Below are positions 24,853 to 33,492 of a DNA stretch of 64,000 nucleotides, in pieces. The stretch is from Parabacteroides chongii (GTDB lineage Bacteria > Bacteroidota > Bacteroidia > Bacteroidales > Tannerellaceae), in assembly GCF_029581355.1 (NCBI RefSeq), contig NZ_CP120849.1, positions 2,450,501 through 2,514,500 of the forward strand, given 5' to 3'. The notes under the pieces were generated by a model, which saw only the letters and a program-made list of their open reading frames with translations, had not been told where the DNA came from and ran no database searches. The position numbers and the translations under genes are program-made. Within the stretch, counting starts at the first letter, position 1; the number at the start of each line of letters is the position of its first letter.

Positions 24853-27800
24853 TTAGAAATTCATGCGAACTCCGAATGTATACGAACGAGTCAACGGATA
24901 AGCCCCCAGGTCGATACCGTCGTTTACATCTACACTACCTGTACCTGTATCCACAAATGAAATACCGGCCGGGTCCATTCCTTTATAACTGGTTATAGTG
25001 AATAAATTCTGACAACTGAATGTAAAACGAAGATCGGCAAATTTGGATACAGCTTTCGGTAGGTTGTACGATAGGCTGATATTATCCAGACGGAAATAAT
25101 TGGCTGATTCCAAATACTTGGTAGAGGTTGCCGCTGCCTGATAATTATTCCCTTTAACATTTACAGAAGGATAGCGGGCCGATTGTCCTTTTGTATCGAA
25201 ATTATCATTCAGATACTCTTTTAATGTGATGAAGGCAAAGTCGCCAGTCATGGATGTTCCGGTATAACGTACCATATTGAAACGTTCTGCTCCGAATGAA
25301 CCGGTAAAGAACACGTTCAAGTCCCAGTTTTTCCAATGCAAGCTGTTATTCCAGCCTAAAGTAAAGTCAGGAGTGGCTTTACCGATAAAGGTACGATCTT
25401 TACTGTCGATTATACCATCCTTGTTCCGATCGACAAATGAATCATTACCTGCAGCATCCAATCCAGTCCATTCATAGCCGTAGAATGCACCGATCGGTTG
25501 CCCTACTGTTATACGGGTAACGCCGTCTGTTGAAAACATTCCGCTAGCAATATTTGCTCCCTGGATAAAGTCCAGACCCGCCAGATCTTTTACTTCATTC
25601 TTTAGATAAGTGCCGTTGAAGGTCGTGTTCCAACTGAAATCCGAGCCTTCGAAAATATTTGCATTGATAGAAAAGTCAATACCTCGATTACTGATCTCTG
25701 CCGCATTCACCCAATAGGAACCTCCACCGTCATAATTCGGAATTGTCCGTTTTAACAGACCGTCTTTTGTTCGTTTGTCAAAATAGTCGAAAGAAACGTT
25801 CAATCTGCGATTCAAAATAGAAAAGTCCAAACCTAAGTCGAATTGGTGGGTTGTTTCCCACGACAGATCCGGAGTTGCGACAGTTTGTCCAATCCAATAA
25901 CCTGTGTAATAGGCATTTCCTCCGAATGCATACATGGCTTGAGACATCAGTCCCAATGTTTCATACGGGTCAATGGCCTGACTGCCGATTAAACCGTAGC
26001 TGGCTCGAATTTTGAGGTCTTGTATAATATTCTGATGTTGCATAAAGTCTTCATTACCCATTGACCAGGCGGCAGCAATAGAGGGAAACCAACCCCATTT
26101 GTCGTTAAAAAACTTTGATGAACCGTCCGCACGAATCGTTCCGGTCAGCATATAGCGGTCTTTATAGTTATACATTACGCGGCCTACACCGGACATCAGC
26201 GCCCATTTTGAATAATCATTTTTCGCATTGCGGGTACCAGCCATTTCTGCGTTCCACCATCCTACACTTTCGGTCATCAGATTATTTCCGCTGATATCCA
26301 TATAACGGTATTCGGATTGTGTAGCTTCATAAACGGCTGTGGCAGTCAGAGCATGGTCACCCCATTTCCCATTATAAGTCAGGTTGTTTGTCGTTTGTAA
26401 AGTCATACGATACGCATCATTGTTTCCCATACTGCTTGAACTGGACACCTTTGTTGTTGCGAAAGAGTAATTTTTCACGTCGTTGTAATCGATACCATTA
26501 CTGGTAGTAAAAGTCAGACCAGGAAGAATGTTGAATTTTAAATCGATATGAGCATTGACGATATCTCTCATCGACTCTCCTATTTGTTCATTAAGCAGGC
26601 CAACCGGATTTAACTGTGTAATAGCACTGTACGGGTCACGTATATAGGTACCGTCTTCATTCATGATGCCAAGTACCGGTGCATAATTCATTGCTATATT
26701 GACAATGTTACCTTTTGCTGCACTGAAATCTGCACTTTTCTTCACATTATGAGAAGCATTCACGTCGGCTGTCAGATGTAACCAGTCTGTCAGCTGCGAA
26801 GTGATATTGGCACGTGCCTGGTAGCGTTTATTCGTATTTTCCTTTACGACACCTTCCTGACCGGCATAGTTACCGGAAACAATGTACTGGATTTTATCGC
26901 TACCTCCTGAAAGAGTCAGTTTATAATCCTGTGTGATACCATTTTGAAAGATTTCGTCCAGCCAATCTGTACCGGCTGTTCCGTTTTGGAATGCAGACAA
27001 CTGTTCCGGAGAGAATGTATCTTTCCGATATGTGTTATATAATGTAGCAAACTCATACGGACTAAGTGTTTCGTAACGTTTGGCTACGGTACCTATACCG
27101 ATCTGTGCATCGAACATAATCTGACGGACATTCGCTTTACCGGTTTTTGTCGTGATCAGAACGACACCATTTGCACCACGGGAACCGTAGATGGCAGTTG
27201 AAGACGCATCCTTTAAGATTTGCATAGACTGAATGTCTTCCGGATTCAATCCTGTCAGACCGCTTTCACGCACAATACCGTCGATTACATACAACGGATC
27301 ATTGCTGCGATTAATAGAGCCGGAGCCGCGAACACGAATCTTAACGGTTCCTCCCGGCACACCGCTGTTCTGTACCTGAACACCCGATACCCGACCCTGC
27401 AAAGCATCTGATACCTGGGTGATCGGTTGATCTTTAAATGCTTTATTATCCAAAACGGCTACGGAACCTGCTAAATCGGCTTTACGAACTGTACCGTAAC
27501 CTACGACTACAACTTCGTCGAGTGACTGGCTGTCTTCCTTCAGCATGATATTATAGGAAGATTGGCTGCCGACTGTAATTTCTTGCGGAAGATAACCGAT
27601 ATAAGAAATTTGCAGGATAGCGTTTGCCGGAACATTTTCCAATGTAAACTTCCCATCCAGATCACTGATTGTTCCGTTTGTAGTTCCTTTGATAACGATA
27701 TTAGCGCCGGTAACCGGTCCCATGTTATCTCTTACGGTACCTGAAATTGTACGAGTGTCTTTCTGTTTTGTTTCAGTGTTTACAGGTGTCTCTTTTCGGG

Positions 27801-28152
27801 AAATGATTATCTGACGGTCAGATATGGAGTAATTATTTTCCGTACCGAAAAATAATTGATTAAGGATAGTATCTATTTTCTGATCTTTTACATTTATAGA
27901 TACTTTACGGTTCAGATCAATTGACTTGTCTAGGTAAAAGAAGATAAACTCGCTGTTGTTTTCTATTTCATTAATAACTTCTTTAACCGTTTTGTTTTCG
28001 TAGTTCATGGAGAATGATGTCTCTTGAGAATATATCTCTGAGGCAAAACATGATCCTGCTGTTAAAAACGCAAAAAGTAAAAAAAACTTCATGACACGTA
28101 TTAGTCTTTTGGATTGGATTTTCCTTTGAGTAAACCTGGTGTTCTCATTCAT
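24853..28152 (-). CDS. SusC/RagA TonB-linked transporter with STN signalling domain (locus A)
   Basis: A 1099-aa outer-membrane transporter. After the signal peptide (hydrophobic 21-38) comes a secretin/TonB N-terminal (STN) domain at about 47-118 (NYENKTVKEVINEIENNSEFIFFY). It is followed by a carboxypeptidase-regulatory-like domain (about 134-210), the SusC box LDEVVVVGYGT and the plug with GSGSINRSNDPLYVIDGI, then the barrel ending YTFGVRMNF. The STN domain touches the periplasmic part of FecR and signals substrate import to the ECF sigma factor. FecR and the sigma gene lie directly upstream. Met21 is an alternative start. Confidence 0.93.
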   Translation of the reverse strand: MNENTRFTQRKIQSKRLIRVMKFFLLFAFLTAGSCFASEIYSQETSFSMNYENKTVKEVINEIENNSEFIFFYLDKSIDLNRKVSINVKDQKIDTILNQLFFGTENNYSISDRQIIISRKETPVNTETKQKDTRTISGTVRDNMGPVTGANIVIKGTTNGTISDLDGKFTLENVPANAILQISYIGYLPQEITVGSQSSYNIMLKEDSQSLDEVVVVGYGTVRKADLAGSVAVLDNKAFKDQPITQVSDALQGRVSGVQVQNSGVPGGTVKIRVRGSGSINRSNDPLYVIDGIVRESGLTGLNPEDIQSMQILKDASSTAIYGSRGANGVVLITTKTGKANVRQIMFDAQIGIGTVAKRYETLSPYEFATLYNTYRKDTFSPEQLSAFQNGTAGTDWLDEIFQNGITQDYKLTLSGGSDKIQYIVSGNYAGQEGVVKENTNKRYQARANITSQLTDWLHLTADVNASHNVKKSADFSAAKGNIVNIAMNYAPVLGIMNEDGTYIRDPYSAITQLNPVGLLNEQIGESMRDIVNAHIDLKFNILPGLTFTTSNGIDYNDVKNYSFATTKVSSSSSMGNNDAYRMTLQTTNNLTYNGKWGDHALTATAVYEATQSEYRYMDISGNNLMTESVGWWNAEMAGTRNAKNDYSKWALMSGVGRVMYNYKDRYMLTGTIRADGSSKFFNDKWGWFPSIAAAWSMGNEDFMQHQNIIQDLKIRASYGLIGSQAIDPYETLGLMSQAMYAFGGNAYYTGYWIGQTVATPDLSWETTHQFDLGLDFSILNRRLNVSFDYFDKRTKDGLLKRTIPNYDGGGSYWVNAAEISNRGIDFSINANIFEGSDFSWNTTFNGTYLKNEVKDLAGLDFIQGANIASGMFSTDGVTRITVGQPIGAFYGYEWTGLDAAGNDSFVDRNKDGIIDSKDRTFIGKATPDFTLGWNNSLHWKNWDLNVFFTGSFGAERFNMVRYTGTSMTGDFAFITLKEYLNDNFDTKGQSARYPSVNVKGNNYQAAATSTKYLESANYFRLDNISLSYNLPKAVSKFADLRFTFSCQNLFTITSYKGMDPAGISFVDTGTGSVDVNDGIDLGAYPLTRSYTFGVRMNF

Positions 28153-28205
28153 GTTGTGTAACGATTTAAGTTTATAATACGGTTTAATGCATGTAAATTA
28201 CTAGT

Positions 28206-28234
28206 GAGGGGAAATTTCTAAAATTTTATCCCTC
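28206..28234 (-). promoter_or_regulatory. Hairpin in the fecR-susC gap (locus A)
   Basis: GAGGG (28206-28210) and CCCTC (28230-28234) close an AT-rich inner stem (AAATTT/AAATTT). It lies between the fecR stop and the susC start, the same place as the conserved stem-loops of loci B and C but with a different sequence. It may act as an attenuator or mRNA-stability element. Confidence 0.4.
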
Positions 28235-28264
28235 TAAATCTAAGGTCCCATAATTTTGTGAGTT

Positions 28265-29479
28265 TTAATGTTTGACAATAATATAAATCTGTTCGCCTGT
28301 TTGCTCGACTTTGATCGGGGCGGCATTCTGAAGTGCACTGAGTACTTTCTCGGGTGTTTCCTTCAAATCCAGTTTTCCGCTACAAGTGAGTTCACTGACT
28401 TTTTCGTCCCAATGGATTTTAATCCCATAGTATTTGCAGAGCTTCTCAAGAACAATATCCAGCTTCTGGTGATTGAACTGATAATATCCGTCTTTCCAGG
28501 CAACATAATCTTGTGTATTTACGTGGTACACGGATTCTTCATCACTCTTGTTGTCATATAGGAACAACTGATTAGGACTTAATGTATTTTTCCTTTTTCC
28601 TTTTGTTTCTATTTCAACTTTTCCTTTTACCAATACAACATGACTGCTTGTTTCATTATCGTAGGCAGAGACACAAAACTGGGTTCCCAGGTCTCTGACC
28701 TCCATTTTTTTGGTTTTTACGATAAAAGGTCTTTTTTCATCGTGTACAATGTCCAGATAGATTTCTCCCTCTACAAATATTTCCCGGCTGTCGGCAGTAA
28801 ATTGAGCGGGATAAATCACTTTTGAGCCAGCGTTCACCCACATTTTACTTCCATCTGTGAATGTAATGGAAGAACGTTTTCCTATCGGGACAATTAATTG
28901 ATTGAATGATTGAACTTTTTCTTCTTTTATGTCTTCTTTTTCAATGTTTACTTCTTCCGAGTTTACGTTGATATTTCCTTCCTTTGTATATTCCAATTGG
29001 GTGTCTTTCCCTTCAATAGATATCTTTTTTTCTTTTGAAAGGATCAGTTGAACGTTTTCCGACGGATTGTCGGTTTGCGGAATGGAACTTATCATGGCTT
29101 CATAATCGATCGCTTGTTCCTGATTGTATAAAGTATGCCATCCATAAGCGGAGATTATCAGCAAGGAGGCTGCTACAGAAACCGCTATTTTCAGGAAATG
29201 AATCTTCTTTTTGTGTCTATCGTATAACGTATTGGCTGTTTGTATGCGTTTCCATAATTCTTTTTCATCGTCGATCGATAGAGTTGAATTACAGGATGTC
29301 CTTTTTATACTTTTTAAGAAAAAACGAGCAGATTCGATCTCTTCGGCAAGAGCGTTGTCAGCTTGCTGAAGTTTATGCCAGAACTTTCGGTCTTTTTCTG
29401 TCGGATATAATTCCGATTGCAGGAAATAATCGTCGTTCAGTAATTCGTCTGCTTTATATTTTGTATAATCTTTTCTCAT
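28265..29479 (-). CDS. FecR-family anti-sigma factor (locus A)
   Basis: A 404-aa inner-membrane regulator. The N-terminal cytoplasmic part (1-92) is longer than usual. A single membrane span (93-113, IHFLKIAVSVAASLLIISAYGW) follows. The periplasmic FecR domain comes next: PIGKRSSITFTDGSKMWVNAGSKVIYPAQF, then FIVKTKKMEVRDLGTQF. The C-terminal DUF4974-like domain is about 330-402 (QKLDIVLEKLCKYYGIKI). It holds the ECF sigma factor encoded 93 bp upstream until the STN domain of SusC signals. A glutamate- and lysine-rich linker (about 150-190) precedes the FecR domain. Confidence 0.92.
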   Translation of the reverse strand: MRKDYTKYKADELLNDDYFLQSELYPTEKDRKFWHKLQQADNALAEEIESARFFLKSIKRTSCNSTLSIDDEKELWKRIQTANTLYDRHKKKIHFLKIAVSVAASLLIISAYGWHTLYNQEQAIDYEAMISSIPQTDNPSENVQLILSKEKKISIEGKDTQLEYTKEGNINVNSEEVNIEKEDIKEEKVQSFNQLIVPIGKRSSITFTDGSKMWVNAGSKVIYPAQFTADSREIFVEGEIYLDIVHDEKRPFIVKTKKMEVRDLGTQFCVSAYDNETSSHVVLVKGKVEIETKGKRKNTLSPNQLFLYDNKSDEESVYHVNTQDYVAWKDGYYQFNHQKLDIVLEKLCKYYGIKIHWDEKVSELTCSGKLDLKETPEKVLSALQNAAPIKVEQTGEQIYIIVKH

Positions 29480-29572
29480 TTATATAAAGAAGGATTTTAT
29501 ATAAGGAGACGTTGTTGCCTATTTTATACTCACTAAAGAGTATTTTTTTTGAAAGAGTCGTTTTTTGTTGTA

Positions 29573-30157
29573 CTATTTCATTGATAGGTAAAGTAATAAA
29601 AGGAATAATCCTGTATCGCTATAATTTTGTCTGATTTTTTTCAATGATCGTTGTATCAGGTTTTGTGCAGACTGATAATTCATATCCATTAATATACATA
29701 TCTCTTCCATACTCATTTCTTGAATAAACCGATAGTATATGATCTCTTTTTGACGGGGAGTCAGTATGGAGAGAATCTCTTTGACTTTCTTTTGTTGATT
29801 ATTGTATTGTTCATTATTGATGAACTCATCCTCCACTGTGGGTTCGAGTAAGAACGGAACTTGTTCCATCGTACTTCTTTCGTAGATTGATTCTTTATAA
29901 AGAGCACGTAATACACAGTTTTTTATGGTAACAAACAAATATACTTTAATATTATCGGGAACGATGAGACGCTCTCTGTTTTTATACAGTTGAGTAAAAA
30001 CTTCCTGTATGCAATCTTTTATTAGTTCAGGGTTTGAGGTAAAACGAAAGCTGTACTGATATAAGGTTTGTACATATTTATTATACAACCAACTATACGA
30101 GTCGTTATCCCCTGCGATAAACTGGCGCCATTTTATTTTAGTCTCATTATCCTGCAT
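29573..30157 (-). CDS. ECF sigma factor (locus A)
   Basis: A 194-aa sigma-70 family ECF factor. Sigma-2 is about 21-88 (YSWLYNKYVQTLYQYSFRFTSNPELIKDCIQEVFTQLYKNR). Sigma-4 is about 126-178 (ILTPRQKEIIYYRFIQEMSMEEICILMDMNYQSAQNLIQRSLKKI). A hydrophobic C-terminal tail follows (LFLLLLYLSMK), a feature shared with the orphan sigma factor at 18528. It is the first gene of locus A and should direct transcription of the downstream susC-susD pair when released from FecR. It has its own housekeeping-type promoter. Confidence 0.93.
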   Translation of the reverse strand: MQDNETKIKWRQFIAGDNDSYSWLYNKYVQTLYQYSFRFTSNPELIKDCIQEVFTQLYKNRERLIVPDNIKVYLFVTIKNCVLRALYKESIYERSTMEQVPFLLEPTVEDEFINNEQYNNQQKKVKEILSILTPRQKEIIYYRFIQEMSMEEICILMDMNYQSAQNLIQRSLKKIRQNYSDTGLFLLLLYLSMK

Positions 30158-30174
30158 ATTGCTGTTTTGATATA

Positions 30175-30204
30175 CAAATATAAAACAAATAATATATAAT
30201 CAAA
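30175..30204 (-). promoter_or_regulatory. Promoter of the locus A sigma-fecR operon
   Basis: On the minus strand, TTTG (30201-30204), an 18-nt spacer and TATATTTG (30175-30182). The -7 box lies 17 nt before the sigma ATG. Confidence 0.6.
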
Positions 30205-30264
30205 ACGTTTGATTTATGGATAAGTCAGCTTCTTTTCTAAAATTCGTCCTATCCTTATTTTAAA

Positions 30265-30330
30265 TAGAGGTAGGTGTAAATCAATTTAGACCTACCTCTA
30301 ATTTCAATTAGACGTACCTCTATTGGAAAA
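30265..30330. repeat. Three-unit 22-bp array behind the fucosidase gene
   Basis: TAGA recurs at 30265, 30287 and 30309, exactly 22 bp apart. Units 2 and 3 carry AGACCTACCTCT and AGACGTACCTCT. Unit 1 carries the core in the opposite orientation (AGAGGTAGGTGT). Units 1 and 2 also form an 11-bp perfect inverted repeat (TAGAGGTAGGT / ACCTACCTCTA, 14-nt loop). It lies 50 bp past the fucosidase stop and could terminate that message. Confidence 0.65.
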
Positions 30331-30379
30331 GACATTTCGATGAAGCCGGGAAATGTCCGTTACTTTCCGGATAGGTCGT

Positions 30380-31744
30380 TCAGATAGTTTCAAAAACTGA
30401 AAAGTTCATGATTTGGGGATCAGCTTTTGATTCGTCTACAACTAATTTGATTGCGTCGAACGTTTGAGGTTCGAAACGGTCGATGTGCTTATGTCCGATG
30501 CATGATCCGGAAGCAAGATCGATCCATTCGTTATTCTTTTTTCCTTTCAGGGAGTATTTTAAGATACGTTCTCCTTTGGCAATGTCCTCCTGCAGGATGA
30601 CGCGGTTGATGCTGGTCGGTTTATCAAACGACAGGATATACTCTGAGCCGGTTCCGGATGTTTGCTGAAGCGGAGTTCCATATTGGCGGACAATCTCTTT
30701 GCCTAGCATTTCCACCTGGCGGACATCGGCTTCGGGGATGAGACCCTTGTCATCGATAACCAGCCCCAACAGCATATTGGTATTCCTGCCTACACTGGTT
30801 TCGTATTTGGTAAGCAGTTCGGGAATCGTGAACATCATGCTGTCCTGTCCGGCTGTCCAGAACCATCCGCCTTGGAAAGAACGGTTCCAGCGCAGGGTGA
30901 AGTCTGATTCTCCCGGACACCAGAACGGGGCAGAAGGATCGCCGTTCAGACCGTTGATCACACGAGTTCCGTCGGCATTCGTAGTCGAGTCGGCTGTAGC
31001 CCAGCACGGATAAGGTGCGACACCTTCTTCATTACCTACCCATCTGACCAGGTTAGGGTGTCCGTACGGACCTTGAAAAGCAATTGCATTCGGTTGTAGT
31101 TTCTGTACAAGTGATAATACATCGGCACCTCCCTGTTCTTTAGACAATACACCCCCATCGAACCATATTTCAAACAGTTCGCCGTAATTACTCCATAACT
31201 CGGTTAATTGCTGGGTTACGATTTTATTGTATTCTTCCTGGCTGACAGGGCCTCCTCCCTGCACAACTCCCGGATTATCAACATATAGATAGCCGTTTGC
31301 CGTTGTGCTGGCATAAATGCCCGGTTTGATATTATATTTTTTACAGGAAGCGATAAAGTCGGCAACGATATCACCTTCACCGTTTTTCCAGGGAGATTGT
31401 TTGATGCTGTAGTCATGTGCCTCTGTAGGCCACAGGCTGAATCCGCTGCAATGCTTGGCTACGAGGACGGCATATTTGGCTCCCAGTTTATGCGCGGTTT
31501 CCAGCCATTGGTCGGTATTCAATTCTGTCGGATTAAAGACTGAAGCATCCGGGTGCGTACCCCAATTCCTGAAGTTATAATCCGGTTGGTAAACCGGCAT
31601 GTCAAAATGGATCAATACACCCACTTCTGCATCTGCCCAGGCCAGCTGGCGGGCATTCGGGGTAACAATTGTTGTTGTTTCGTTTGAAGAACAGGATATA
31701 AGAACCGACAGGGCTGCCAGTAATCCTGCAAATGTTTTTTTCAT
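30380..31744 (-). CDS. GH29 alpha-L-fucosidase lipoprotein
   Basis: A 454-aa lipoprotein with lipobox C18 (VLISC). The catalytic (alpha/beta)-barrel covers about 30-345. GH29 landmarks are GVLIHFDMPVYQP (42-54, in place of the usual GLFxHWG), the LVAKHCSGFSLWPT segment (94-107) and FEIWFDGG (191-198), whose D196 is the expected nucleophile. The C-terminal 95 residues look like an F5/8 type C (CBM32-like) sugar-binding domain. It would release alpha-linked fucose from host or plant glycans. It is the last gene of locus B, 83 bp after susD. Family assignment is firm; linkage specificity is not known. Confidence 0.9.
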   Translation of the reverse strand: MKKTFAGLLAALSVLISCSSNETTTIVTPNARQLAWADAEVGVLIHFDMPVYQPDYNFRNWGTHPDASVFNPTELNTDQWLETAHKLGAKYAVLVAKHCSGFSLWPTEAHDYSIKQSPWKNGEGDIVADFIASCKKYNIKPGIYASTTANGYLYVDNPGVVQGGGPVSQEEYNKIVTQQLTELWSNYGELFEIWFDGGVLSKEQGGADVLSLVQKLQPNAIAFQGPYGHPNLVRWVGNEEGVAPYPCWATADSTTNADGTRVINGLNGDPSAPFWCPGESDFTLRWNRSFQGGWFWTAGQDSMMFTIPELLTKYETSVGRNTNMLLGLVIDDKGLIPEADVRQVEMLGKEIVRQYGTPLQQTSGTGSEYILSFDKPTSINRVILQEDIAKGERILKYSLKGKKNNEWIDLASGSCIGHKHIDRFEPQTFDAIKLVVDESKADPQIMNFSVFETI

Positions 31745-31827
31745 GATGAACTTATATTTTACGATGCAAGTATAATAAAAAAAGATGTAGGAGCGAAATA
31801 TTTCTCGCTCCTACAAATGAGGTCATT

Positions 31828-33456
31828 TTAATTTGCCCAACCCGGATTTTGAGGTAATAAGTTCGGATTGTAAGTAAACTCGTCTGTTGGTATCGGATAC
31901 AAGTACAAACGATCGTACCAGGTACGTGTCATACCTGGATAAAGGACACGGTATTCACCTGTTGCCGGATCACGCGGACCTAAATAAGTCTTTTGGTTTT
32001 CCAGTAATTTACCGGCTTTCCATCTGCATAAATCATTCCAGCGAAGACCTTCACAAGCCAGTTCCACACGACGTTCACGGCGTATTTCATTCAGCAGCGG
32101 AGAGATGGCAACTTCCCATTTCGGCCAGTTCGGGTCGGTGAAGCCAACATCGACTGTCAGATGTTTCATGCCTACACGGTCACGCAGTTTGTTGATCGTT
32201 TTATCCAAAACAGCCTGGTCGCATTCTCCCAGTTCGGCTTTTGCTTCTGCGTAGTTCAGCAGAACTTCACCGTACCGGTAGATCAGGTCGTCCAGCGTAC
32301 ATTTAATATATTCGTTATCCTCTGCTAACGGAGAATACATCTTGTACAAACGGTAGCCGGTGAATGTCAGGTTATTGAAGACCGGAGAGTTTTCATATTC
32401 TTCCGAACCGTCAGCCAATATGGCGATAGGACGGTCGGGAGTGTAAACGCATTGTTTCAAACGCGGGTCACGGTTTTCAAACTCATCCATGAACTTGGCA
32501 TCTCCTTTATAAAGATTGCTCAATGCAATAGGTTTACCGTCGTTACATAAGAATGATTCTACAAAATCTTTAGTCATACCTGTTCCAGCTTCACGAACAG
32601 TACGGGGACGATTGTTCATACGTTTATCCGTCACATAGGCGGCAAAGAATATGGCTTCTTTATTATTCGTATAATCCTGTTGGTTGAACAGCGCATGATA
32701 ATCGTCTTCAATATTACCGGTAGAGTAGATATCGAAATTACCGCTGTTCATGATTTTTTCAGCAGCTTCCGCACTCATACGAAGATATTTATCCGCATTT
32801 TCAAGATTTCTGTATTTTCTCCAGGTTCCTTCAAACAGACAAACTCTGGATTTTAACAGCAACGCCGCGTATTTGCTAAGGCGTGAGTCGTTCATCGTTT
32901 CCGGCAACCATGCACTGGCTTTATCCAGGCTGGCACAAATAGAATCGATAACTACCCCGCGGTCATTTCGCGGATTATACAATTCTTCTGAAGAAGTGGT
33001 CAGGTCTGTCGTCAACCAGGGCACGTCGCCGAAACGAAGTACTTTCTCATAATAAAATTTAGCTTTAAAGAAATAAATCTCACCGACATACCTATTAATA
33101 TTTTCCTGAATACCTTCTACCGTATGATAACGATTCAGAAAATAATTACAGCTCCGGATATTAGCCCAATCGCTTTTTGCCCAGCCACCTCCGGCTGTAG
33201 GAATGGTATAATCGCTCCAGATAAAAGCATCTTTTGTCTGATGTGCCTGGTTGTCGGAAGCATTGTCGTTGCCGTAAGCACCGGTATTATCCAGTGTAGT
33301 ATAGAACTGATTGGCAAAGTTTTTCAGGTCATTTTCTGTTTTCCAATAGGTCTCGTCGTTGATCTTATCTTCCGGATATAAGTCCATAAAATCATTATTA
33401 CATGCAGAGAATCCAAGTAATAAAGACAAGCTTGCTATATAATATACTTTTTTCAT
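31828..33456 (-). CDS. SusD/RagB-family lipoprotein (locus B)
   Basis: A 542-aa SusD-like protein. Lipobox C19 (GFSAC) is followed by NNDFMDLYPEDKINDETYWKTENDLKNFANQFYTTL, the family opening. The C-terminal half includes DLIYRYGEVLLNYAEAKAEL, INKLRDRVGM and ERRVELACEGLRWNDLCRWKAGK, a SusD signature, and ends with FTYNPNLLPQNPGWAN. It pairs with the SusC encoded 36 bp upstream and precedes the fucosidase, suggesting a fucosylated glycan as ligand. Confidence 0.93.
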   Translation of the reverse strand: MKKVYYIASLSLLLGFSACNNDFMDLYPEDKINDETYWKTENDLKNFANQFYTTLDNTGAYGNDNASDNQAHQTKDAFIWSDYTIPTAGGGWAKSDWANIRSCNYFLNRYHTVEGIQENINRYVGEIYFFKAKFYYEKVLRFGDVPWLTTDLTTSSEELYNPRNDRGVVIDSICASLDKASAWLPETMNDSRLSKYAALLLKSRVCLFEGTWRKYRNLENADKYLRMSAEAAEKIMNSGNFDIYSTGNIEDDYHALFNQQDYTNNKEAIFFAAYVTDKRMNNRPRTVREAGTGMTKDFVESFLCNDGKPIALSNLYKGDAKFMDEFENRDPRLKQCVYTPDRPIAILADGSEEYENSPVFNNLTFTGYRLYKMYSPLAEDNEYIKCTLDDLIYRYGEVLLNYAEAKAELGECDQAVLDKTINKLRDRVGMKHLTVDVGFTDPNWPKWEVAISPLLNEIRRERRVELACEGLRWNDLCRWKAGKLLENQKTYLGPRDPATGEYRVLYPGMTRTWYDRLYLYPIPTDEFTYNPNLLPQNPGWAN

Positions 33457-33492
33457 TCTGTTTTTAATTTATTTATTCTACAATGTACCATC

